Of a stretch of 11,627 nt of DNA, positions 6,697 to 11,627 are shown one piece after another. Origin of the DNA: Bacilli bacterium (GTDB taxonomy: Bacteria; Bacillota_I; Bacilli_A; ML615J-28; CAG-313); the NCBI GenBank assembly GCA_900752975.1, contig CAADXH010000026.1:1-11627 (forward strand), given 5' to 3'. The position numbers and the translations under genes were made by a program. Below the pieces are notes generated by a model. It saw only the letters and a program-made list of their open reading frames with translations, was not told the origin of the DNA and did no database searches. The number at the start of each line of letters is the position of its first letter. The stretch's first letter is position 1.

Positions 6697-7521
6697 CTAT
6701 TCTATTTCTTCTTTTTCTTTTTTGATATATTGATAATATGCCATAGTACTATGGTTTGTTGTCATTTCCTTCAAGTAATTATATGTTTCATCACGTAAAT
6801 TATTCGCTGCTTCTTTTACTGAAACATCAGATTTAGGATATATTGGATCACCAACATAAACTATCATTTGAGGTTTTTTTCTTAATTTGTAAATTCCTTT
6901 TGGCTTTTGATAGGTAACAACCACCGGTACACATGGTACATTATTACTAACCGCAAATCTAAAGCTTGTATTTGGAAATGGTCTTACCCCTGTATAATAT
7001 GGCCATATATGAGCTTCAGGATAAATCATAAGAGCCTTTTTCTTTTTCATTAACATTGAAATTGTGTCATTAAGATTTTTTAATGCACCTGGTGTATCAG
7101 GAGTAGGTAGAGTACCTAAGTCTTTAGTTAGTCTTCTCACAAAGAAAATTGACACAGCATCTTTATTACCGATGATATATGTTCTTTTAGGATGAGCTAA
7201 AAACACATGACCTAAAAATGCATCACGTCCACTTGTATGGTTAGCATACATTATATAACCAGTTTTCTTTAATTTTTTTAGTTTTCGTTTTCCTTTTACT
7301 CTGACTCCTTTAAAGACTTTTCCTTCAATATATAGAATTGGGGCCGCAATAAAATAATATAAGATAAAACTAACAACTTTACGGATGGGGTTTTTTATTA
7401 AGTATTCATAGTTTTCATCAATTGTAACGTTTAAATTAGTCTTAGTATTAAAGAAATCATCATGTAGTTCATCTTCATAGTAAATTATACGTTCTTTATT
7501 TTTCATAGTTTTCAATAGCAT
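6697..7521 (-). CDS. PlsC-like lysophospholipid acyltransferase family protein
   Basis: A 274-residue member of the PlsC/LPLAT superfamily, which transfers acyl chains to glycerolipid acceptors at the membrane face. The catalytic HX4D motif is His95-TSGR-Asp100 (preceded by YAN). The acceptor-binding motif, usually EGTRS, is replaced here by YPEAHIWPYYTGVRPF (about 167-182). The VPCVPVVVTY strand (195-204) follows. A hydrophobic segment at about 47-65 probably anchors it. It is the last gene of the galU-marR-GT operon and overlaps the glycosyltransferase end by 26 bases, which suggests an acylation step in the same envelope-lipid pathway. The start is uncertain: AAGGA abuts the ATG at 7521 with no spacing, but is five bases from an in-frame TTG at 7515, which may be the true start; another ATG lies at 7506. 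The exact acyl acceptor is unknown. Confidence 0.88.
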   Translation of the reverse strand: MLLKTMKNKERIIYYEDELHDDFFNTKTNLNVTIDENYEYLIKNPIRKVVSFILYYFIAAPILYIEGKVFKGVRVKGKRKLKKLKKTGYIMYANHTSGRDAFLGHVFLAHPKRTYIIGNKDAVSIFFVRRLTKDLGTLPTPDTPGALKNLNDTISMLMKKKKALMIYPEAHIWPYYTGVRPFPNTSFRFAVSNNVPCVPVVVTYQKPKGIYKLRKKPQMIVYVGDPIYPKSDVSVKEAANNLRDETYNYLKEMTTNHSTMAYYQYIKKEKEEIE

Positions 7522-8626
7522 CCTTAAACATTTGTTCCATTAAAGTGATACAATGATTGATTTCAAATTGTTTACTATATTCTAAATAACGTTTTGATAA
7601 TTCTTGTTTTTCTTCAGGATGTTCAATCCAATAATCTATTTTTTCAACAAGGCTTTGAGAATCTCCTGCTTTAAATAAGTTAGTTTCTTCAATCGCAAAT
7701 GAGTTAGTTGCTGAACGAGTACTATCAGAAATAACGGGAACTAGCCCACATGTTATAGCTTCTAAACAAGCAATAGCTTCTATTTCAATATCCGCTGGAT
7801 GAACATATAAATCTGCGTTATTAATTATATCAACTAAATCATGTTGAGAATAAAAACCAATAATAGGTTTATTAGGAAGTTTTCTACCCCATTTAATAGT
7901 TGCTTTTTCAAGTGGGCCTCGGCCTGCAATTACTAATTGAATTTGATCTCTATATTTGGAAAGGGCAATAGCATCAATTAATAAATCATGGCGTTTTTCA
8001 CGTGATAGTCTTCCAATAGTTAATAGTGTGATTTTATCTTTCAAGACCTCTAATTTTTGAACATCTTTTTTTGCGTATCCAGCTTCAACTCCATTAGAGA
8101 TTACTCTTAAATCCATATCGTAACCATTTTCTTTAAGAGTTCTTGCGATAAAGGCGCTTGGACAATGTACATATGGAACATCATGATAAAACTTACGATA
8201 AAATCTTCGATAAATAAAACGATTAACCCATTTTACATTTTGAAGTTTAACATGTGATGTAACATTTTCTGCTTGACAGTGACATGCACTAGTAACTGGA
8301 ATGTTTAATTTTTTCGCAATTTTTCTCGCTCTAATACCTGTTTTAAATGGTAACATAATATGGACAATATCTGAGCCTTTAATTGCTTCATAAAGAATAG
8401 CATCGACTGGTTTAGCAAGTTCAACTCCATTTTTCGCAACATAACCATTAAAAGGACCGAATGATCTAGTAGGTAGGGTATAATATCCTTCTTCTTCAGT
8501 TTTAAGTGGTGACACAACTTTTACCGTATGGCCTCTTTCTTTTAAGTGTTTAATTAAACGTTTAGCTGTTATCGTAGTACCATTATTTTCTTGTCCTAAC
8601 ACATCCGCAACAATTGTAATTATCAT
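7496..8626 (-). CDS. GT4-family glycosyltransferase (GT-B fold)
   Basis: A 376-residue retaining glycosyltransferase of family 4, with two Rossmann domains. The N-terminal acceptor domain begins IITIVADVLGQENNGTT, with the glycine-rich loop near residue 16. A VISNGV hinge (175-180) is followed by the C-terminal donor domain: IGRLSREKRHDLLIDAI (204-220) carries the Arg and Lys that bind the donor phosphates. The EX7E motif is Glu281 and Glu289 (EIEAIACLE). There are no membrane helices; a basic patch around 136-146 (RFIYRRFYRKFY) could hold it against the membrane. Next to a UDP-glucose synthase and a lipid acyltransferase it is most likely a glycolipid or glycopolymer glucosyltransferase, but the acceptor is inferred. 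Its start overlaps the MarR stop as ATGA, with AAAGG four bases upstream. It resembles diacylglycerol glucosyltransferases only at family level. Confidence 0.92.
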   Translation of the reverse strand: MIITIVADVLGQENNGTTITAKRLIKHLKERGHTVKVVSPLKTEEEGYYTLPTRSFGPFNGYVAKNGVELAKPVDAILYEAIKGSDIVHIMLPFKTGIRARKIAKKLNIPVTSACHCQAENVTSHVKLQNVKWVNRFIYRRFYRKFYHDVPYVHCPSAFIARTLKENGYDMDLRVISNGVEAGYAKKDVQKLEVLKDKITLLTIGRLSREKRHDLLIDAIALSKYRDQIQLVIAGRGPLEKATIKWGRKLPNKPIIGFYSQHDLVDIINNADLYVHPADIEIEAIACLEAITCGLVPVISDSTRSATNSFAIEETNLFKAGDSQSLVEKIDYWIEHPEEKQELSKRYLEYSKQFEINHCITLMEQMFKDAIENYEK

Positions 8627-9081
8627 ATGGCCTTTCCTTTCTTATTTGATTCGATAATAATTTCATTTATTTTATTTAACATCTCAACAAATTTTTTGGA
8701 TTCTTCTTCGCCAAGTTTATCAAGAACAAGACTTGGTAGGCGGTAAATATTATCATGTTCTGACATTAATTTTTCTAAGCCTTTTGGCGTAAGTAAAATA
8801 TATCTATTTCTTAAATTATGTAATAAAGTAGTTTTTTTAATATATCCAAGTTTTTCAAGTCTTTTGGTTTCTTTGGTCAAAGCTGGTTTTGACATTTCTA
8901 GTTTTTCAGCTAATTTAGATAAATTAATTATCTTTTGACCATATCCTTCATCAAAAGTTCCTTCTTCTTCAATAGTTGATAATAATAAATGATCGCTTGG
9001 AGTAATTGTAGTGGGTAAATTTTTTGAGAATAGTTTTTTTATTTTTGTAAATCCTTTAAGTAGTTCATCAATTACTAGCAT
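8623..9081 (-). CDS. MarR-family transcriptional regulator
   Basis: A 152-residue MarR-type winged helix protein of normal family length. N- and C-terminal helices (about 1-28 and 113-146) would form the dimer. The helix-turn-helix is about 54-81 (LSKLAEKLEMSKPALTKETK). The wing covers about 82-100 and ends in LTPKG; the family's usual DxRDxR wing signature is reduced to HNLRNR, keeping the DNA-contacting Arg. It is the second gene of the operon, overlapping galU by 14 bases and the glycosyltransferase by four, so it is translationally tied to the genes it probably controls. GAGGAAAG lies six bases before the ATG. The start-site palindrome of the galU promoter is its most likely operator. Its ligand is unknown; a lipid, a phenolic or a metal is possible. 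Confidence 0.92.
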   Translation of the reverse strand: MLVIDELLKGFTKIKKLFSKNLPTTITPSDHLLLSTIEEEGTFDEGYGQKIINLSKLAEKLEMSKPALTKETKRLEKLGYIKKTTLLHNLRNRYILLTPKGLEKLMSEHDNIYRLPSLVLDKLGEEESKKFVEMLNKINEIIIESNKKGKAI

Positions 9082-9943
9082 TTTCGACTTTCCTCTTCAT
9101 ATATTCATAAATTTCATCTTTTATATTTTCATCTTTTAAAGCATAAGCTATCGTTGCTTTAACATAACCAGCATGGTCACCAATATCAAATCTTGTACCA
9201 TTAAACTGATAAGCATAAACATCTTCCACCATACATGCCATTCGAAAAGCATCAGTTAACATTATTTCATGAATGTGATCATCTTTAATTTGTTTTAAAT
9301 AATCAAATACATTATTTCTTAAAATATATCTACCAACACCAGCATATCTTGAAGGAGGATTCTCTAGTGGTTTTTCCACCATTCCACTTATCTTCATTTT
9401 TTGACTAGTTTTATCAACTTTAACAATACCATATTTATGACAATCTTCAAGTTTAACTTCTTTTACGCCAATATAGTAGGCAGGACATTCTTTATACTGA
9501 TTGATTAAATCACCAATACCATAACAAGGCTTGCATTCCATTATTAAATCATCTCCAAGGAGCACTCCAAAATCGTCACTTCCTATTTTTTCTTTACAAC
9601 ACATTATCGCATCGCCTAAACCTCTTGGTTCTGGCTGAATAACAAAAGTAATTTTTACTTGTTCAATTATCTTTTTTAGTTCATCTAATTCTTTTTGTGG
9701 TTTGGTTAAATCTTTATAATAATCACTATGCATATCAAAATAATCAATTATATCTTTTTGATATTCGCTAATTACAATAATTATTTCTTCAATCCTTGCC
9801 TTAATGCATTCTTCTACTAAATACTGAATAGTTGGTTTATTAATAATTGGAAACATTGTTTTATATACACTTTTTGTAACTGGTAAAAACCTAGTACCTT
9901 TACCTGCTACTGGGATGACTGCTTTTTTGATTGTATTAGACAT
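9068..9943 (-). CDS. galU: UTP-glucose-1-phosphate uridylyltransferase (GalU/GtaB type)
   Basis: Makes UDP-glucose from UTP and glucose 1-phosphate in the cytoplasm. The 291-residue length is normal for the family. Visible motifs are the nucleotide loop AGKGTRFLP (13-21), PTIQYLVEE (37-45), GLGDAI (108-113), LLGDD (128-132), VEKP (189-192), GVGRYIL (202-208), LTDAF (229-233) and the C-terminal FDIGDHAGYVKA. Two positions are unusual: the highly conserved PKEM following the nucleotide loop reads YKTM (27-30; the key Lys28 is kept), and GLGHA reads GLGDA. It may be a diverged paralogue, though all catalytic elements look intact. It is the first gene of the operon, behind a strong promoter with a start-site palindrome, with AAGGAG seven bases before the ATG. 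Its product would feed the GT4 enzyme two genes downstream. Confidence 0.93.
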   Translation of the reverse strand: MSNTIKKAVIPVAGKGTRFLPVTKSVYKTMFPIINKPTIQYLVEECIKARIEEIIIVISEYQKDIIDYFDMHSDYYKDLTKPQKELDELKKIIEQVKITFVIQPEPRGLGDAIMCCKEKIGSDDFGVLLGDDLIMECKPCYGIGDLINQYKECPAYYIGVKEVKLEDCHKYGIVKVDKTSQKMKISGMVEKPLENPPSRYAGVGRYILRNNVFDYLKQIKDDHIHEIMLTDAFRMACMVEDVYAYQFNGTRFDIGDHAGYVKATIAYALKDENIKDEIYEYMKRKVENASN

Positions 9944-9961
9944 AGTTTTTCTCCTTATTGT

Positions 9962-9974
9962 TTAACCCGGTTAA
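9962..9974. promoter_or_regulatory. Candidate operator (start-site palindrome) of the galU operon
   Basis: TTAACCCGGTTAA has six-base arms TTAACC/GGTTAA around one central base. It sits where transcription should start, between the -10 and the ribosome site, so a bound protein would block initiation. The operon encodes a MarR protein, and TTAAC/GTTAA dyads are known for some MarR repressors (for example AdcR), so autoregulation is a reasonable inference. Confidence 0.6.
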
Positions 9975-9979
9975 CTATC

Positions 9980-10007
9980 ATTTTACTCTTATTTTTTTAT
10001 TTGTCAA
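9980..10007 (-). promoter_or_regulatory. Promoter of the galU-marR-GT-acyltransferase operon
   Basis: TTGACA (complement of 10002-10007), a 16-bp spacer, and TAAAAT (complement of 9980-9985; 5 of 6). Transcription should begin near 9973, at the edge of the palindrome described separately. Confidence 0.8.
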
Positions 10008-10144
10008 GTAATGCAACAATTTATACCTAATACATTATATTCAAAAATCATATATTCCATAACATAAAGTAATATATCTAATATTAAGAAAATAAAAATC
10101 CCCCTTAGTAGTAAGAAATACTTACATTTTTAGGTTCTATAAAT
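10008..10144. other. Intergenic AT-rich spacer
   Basis: DNA between the galU promoter and the end of the kinase remnant. A GTAAG/CTTAC hairpin followed by a G-run and TTTTT near 10094-10128 could be a weak terminator for the dead kinase gene. No coding content was seen. Confidence 0.45.
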
Positions 10145-11010
10145 TTATAAAGTAATTGTGAATGTGATGGTTGAATCATTAGTTGTCGTAACATTAATTT
10201 TGTCTTTATGTTGTAAGACTATGGCTTTAACAACGGAAAGTCCAATACCATGTTCTCTTGTTGTGCTGTTTCTTGAATTATCTGGGCGATAAAAACATTC
10301 AAATAAACTATTAAGGTTACCTGTTAATTTTTCTTTAGTTGTATTTGAAATAATAATCTTTTTATTTTTACCATTTGTATAAAGTTTAACATTTATATTT
10401 CCTAAATCATCAAAGTATTTAACCGCATTATCAAGTAGTAATTCCATCATTTCTTTTATTAACTTCATATCACCTTTATATGTCACATTAGGAGTAATAT
10501 CAAAGCTATATTTTTTATTATTAGTTGTAAAAACCGGAATATACTGTTTTGTCACATCTTCAATTATTTCCTTCATCCATTTTGGATAAAAAGACAAGTT
10601 TATTAGTAAGTTCCGTTAATATTGTTACTTGATCTTTAATGTTTTTAGTCCATTCACTTTCGCCATCACTATATTCTAAAATCTCACAACTAGCATTTAT
10701 AATCGTTAGTGGGGTTTTAATTCATGACTAGCATCTGTAATGAATTGTTTTTGATAATTTTCGACTACTAGTCTAGTTATTACTAATGAAAATACGACAA
10801 CTAAAATCAAAACAACCACAATTCCAATTGTGCTTATCACAATACTAGTATTTAAGAATTTATGAAAAGTATTTAAGTCTATCGTACAATCAATAAATAT
10901 AATCATTGTCTTTCATCAGTAGTTGTAAATTTAAGATATTTATAGTTATTTTTAAACCCTTTTTCCTTATCCACCTTCAAAACATCACTAGCATATGCTT
11001 TAGCCGTATT
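10145..11010 (-). pseudogene. Frameshifted sensor histidine kinase remnant
   Basis: Homology to a membrane sensor kinase runs through at least three frames. First comes a sensor-domain tail (KGFKNNYKYLKF), ending at a TGA near 10904. Next, 10906-10706 carries DCTIDLNTFHKFL, one membrane helix (VVVLILVVVFSLVI) and the phospho-acceptor box FITDASHELK. There a single missing base turns the expected TPLTI into a stop. The shifted frame continues TPLTIINASCEILEYSDGE up to LSKMDEGNN and a stop. Finally, 10597-10145 carries the ATPase domain: N-box LLLDNAVKYF, LFECFYRPDNSRN and G-box HGIGLSVVKAIV. The N-terminal sensor helix is missing. The gene cannot make a full kinase unless several frameshifts occur. 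The lesions lie at different places, so this is decay and not one sequencing error. Confidence 0.88.
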
Positions 11011-11096
11011 AGTATCCACCGCATAATTGTTATGTTTTAAAATTGTAACCAAGACATTAGATAAAGTTTTTCATCTTCGACTATTAATAAACGCAT
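11011..11096 (-). pseudogene. Response regulator remnant fused to the kinase remnant
   Basis: The ATG at 11096 opens MRLLIVEDEK, the typical start of an OmpR-type response regulator, behind AAGGTG. The frame breaks after about 19 residues. A shifted frame then reads VLVTILKHNNYAVDT, the expected first helix and second strand of a receiver domain, and passes without a stop into kinase sensor sequence (TAKAYASDVLKVDKEKGF). About 190 regulator residues, including the phosphorylated Asp and the whole DNA-binding domain, plus the kinase N-terminus are deleted. The junction near 11010 is placed by family resemblance and is approximate. Confidence 0.75.
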
Positions 11097-11100
11097 ATAA

Positions 11101-11123
11101 TCACCTTCTTCATATATATTATA
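11101..11123 (-). promoter_or_regulatory. Surviving promoter -10 and ribosome site of the dead two-component gene
   Basis: An extended -10 TGGTATAAT (TATAAT is the complement of 11118-11123) without a good -35, then AAGGTGA (complement of 11101-11107) before the ATG at 11096. The expression signals persist although the genes are destroyed. Confidence 0.6.
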
Positions 11124-11153
11124 CCAATAAGCCTTAAATGAAACTAAAAAATA

Positions 11154-11181
11154 ACTCTATAGATCATAAGATCTATAGAGT
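11154..11181 (-). terminator. Intrinsic terminator of rpsT
   Basis: Perfect 12-bp stem ACTCTATAGATC with a four-base loop; on the minus strand it is followed by a T-rich tract (TTATTTTTT). It starts 13 bases beyond the rpsT stop codon. Confidence 0.92.
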
Positions 11182-11194
11182 AAATTTTTAATTA

Positions 11195-11458
11195 TTATGC
11201 CATTTTATTTAAAGCATTTGCTAAACGAGATTTTTGTCTAGCAACATAGTTTTTATGATGAATGCCTTTTGTTAAAGACTTATCTAACTTCTTGCAAGCA
11301 AAACTATATGCTGCAGCGGCTTTTGCTTTATCACCTGATTCAACAGCAACTTCAAATGCTTTTACTGCTGTTTTTAAAGATGAATTAAATGATGCATTTA
11401 ATAATCTTTTTTTATCGTTTGTGATATCTCGTTTCATTTGTTGTTTAATGTTTGCCAT
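11195..11458 (-). CDS. rpsT: 30S ribosomal protein S20
   Basis: An 87-residue basic helical protein that binds 16S rRNA early in assembly of the 30S subunit. The sequence shows the S20 pattern: MANIKQQMKRDITNDKKR at the start, the TAVKAFE region, AYSFACKKLDKSLTKG, then HKNYVARQKSRLANALNK near the end. Length is normal and the frame is complete. GGAGGTG (complement of 11464-11470) lies five bases before the ATG. The gene is monocistronic, between its own promoter and a strong terminator. The window's right inverted repeat begins about 90 bp upstream, so the repeat lies directly behind an essential core gene and could influence it. Confidence 0.98.
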   Translation of the reverse strand: MANIKQQMKRDITNDKKRLLNASFNSSLKTAVKAFEVAVESGDKAKAAAAYSFACKKLDKSLTKGIHHKNYVARQKSRLANALNKMA

Positions 11459-11487
11459 TGCTACACCTCCAATGAAATAACGTATGT

Positions 11488-11516
11488 ATTATACCATAAA
11501 ACTTTGTTTTAGTAAA
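11488..11516 (-). promoter_or_regulatory. rpsT promoter
   Basis: TTTACT (complement of 11511-11516; 4 of 6), 17 bp, and TATAAT (complement of 11488-11493) preceded by TGG, an extended -10. The start codon is about 30 bp downstream. Confidence 0.85.
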
Positions 11517-11545
11517 GTAAAGTGATTAAACAATTACTTTATGGT

Positions 11546-11577
11546 TGTTCGTGTACACTAGATTGTGTACACGAACA
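11546..11577. promoter_or_regulatory. Palindrome/hairpin at the inner end of the right repeat
   Basis: This is the same 13-bp-arm dyad as at the left end, with the loop read as TAGATT on this strand. The base pair just outside the stem is not conserved here, which shows that conservation ends with the stem itself. Confidence 0.85.
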
Positions 11578-11592
11578 CTGACGGTTTGTCAA
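11564..11592 (-). promoter_or_regulatory. Possible inward-facing promoter in the right repeat
   Basis: This is the mirror image of the left site: TTGACA is the complement of 11587-11592 and the weak -10 TACACA the complement of 11564-11569. It points leftward at rpsT, which also has its own better promoter. The repeat could add transcription to rpsT, but the -10 is poor. Confidence 0.25.
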
Positions 11593-11611
11593 TCATCGTA
11601 TGGGTTTTGAG

Positions 11612-11627
11612 AAAGGACTCTCATGAA
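11612..11627 (+). CDS. Start of a truncated outward-reading gene (ribosome site plus ATG)
   Basis: AAAGGA at 11612-11617 is a good Shine-Dalgarno site. It is five bases from an ATG at 11623-11625, and only two more bases (AA) remain before the window ends, so the product is unknown (Met, then Lys or Asn). The same arrangement is mirrored at the left end. I see no complete outward promoter in the repeat: TACACT in the palindrome could serve as a -10, but its -35 would fall in non-conserved flanking DNA. Confidence 0.4.

Larger units (their letters stand above)
11546..11625. repeat. Right copy of the 80-bp terminal inverted repeat
   Basis: This is a perfect inverted copy of bases 1-80. Its inner boundary at 11546 is again exactly the foot of the palindrome (11546-11558 and 11565-11577), while the flanking unique DNA differs between the two ends. 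That sharp boundary suggests that the palindrome is the functional end of the repeated unit, for example an insertion-sequence end, a recombinase site or an operator. The outward side carries AAAGGA at 11612-11617 and ATG at 11623-11625, followed by two further bases. Confidence 0.95.

Noticed and set aside
8305..8517. Short minus-strand frame inside the glycosyltransferase
   Set aside because: It is an alternate frame of a gene with intact GT4 motifs; no separate start signal.
8623..9081. Naming the MarR protein AdcR (zinc repressor)
   Set aside because: The operator arms resemble AdcR sites but the centre is one base longer, no zinc-uptake genes are present, and no His/Cys/Glu zinc-site pattern could be confirmed.
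212..11458. Mycoplasma-type genetic code (TGA as Trp)
   Set aside because: TGA ends the 247-residue, MarR and galU genes at the expected places and Trp codons are TGG, so the standard bacterial code applies.
11262..11480. Plus-strand open frame opposite rpsT
   Set aside because: Antisense to ribosomal protein S20, with no ribosome site.
11546..11625. Left end of an IS200/IS605 element with its subterminal hairpin
   Set aside because: Such elements carry shared guide sequence and a cleavage site several bases outside the hairpin, but here similarity between the copies stops exactly at the stem.
1..11627. Whole window as a composite transposon carrying cargo between inverted ends
   Set aside because: The interior includes rpsT and ordinary chromosomal operons, no transposase, and the repeat units face outward as gene starts. 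A pair of separate element copies or a gene family fits better.
1..11627. CRISPR array, tRNA or rRNA genes
   Set aside because: No regularly spaced direct repeats and no cloverleaf or rRNA-like sequence were seen on either strand.

Overview
The window looks like chromosomal DNA of a low-GC Bacillota bacterium (Bacilli, Erysipelotrichales or RF39-like). The DNA is very AT-rich, promoters are of the TTGACA/TATAAT type, ribosome sites are strong (GGAGGTG), and ribosomal protein S20 is present. TGA acts as a stop codon for several genes and tryptophan is written TGG, so this is not the mycoplasma code. Species cannot be named from the sequence alone. Every intact gene lies on the minus strand and is read right to left.

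Layout from right to left. (1) The extreme right carries 80 bp that are repeated exactly, in inverted orientation, at the extreme left. Each copy holds a 13-bp-stem palindrome and, facing outward, a Shine-Dalgarno site and an ATG, so each window edge appears to cut into the same multicopy gene or element. (2) rpsT follows with its own extended -10 promoter and a clear terminator. (3) Next is the wreck of a two-component system: the first residues of a response regulator joined by deletion to a frameshifted histidine kinase. (4) A tightly overlapping four-gene operon comes next: galU-type UDP-glucose pyrophosphorylase, MarR-type regulator, GT4 glycosyltransferase and PlsC-like acyltransferase. 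It has a consensus promoter, a start-site palindrome that could be the MarR operator, and a GNRA-loop terminator. (5) Two overlapping genes encode the halves of a heterodimeric ABC exporter with one canonical and one degenerate ATP site. (6) A small unknown two-helix membrane protein sits behind a perfect consensus promoter. (7) A 450-bp gap holds a degraded IS605-type tnpB tail on the plus strand and a MerR-type promoter with a 19-bp spacer. (8) A MerR/GyrI-like drug-sensing regulator is followed by an unrecognised polytopic membrane protein. A hairpin that can terminate both strands closes the left side before the inverted repeat.

Working together: the galU operon plausibly supplies UDP-glucose, a glycosyltransferase and an acyltransferase for an envelope glycolipid or glycopolymer under MarR control. 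The MerR regulator and the ABC exporter are typical drug-response functions, but they have separate promoters and the sequence does not link them. The most unusual features are the identical outward-facing 5' regions at both ends, the collapsed two-component locus, and the MarR gene with a start-site palindrome inside a glycolipid-type operon.
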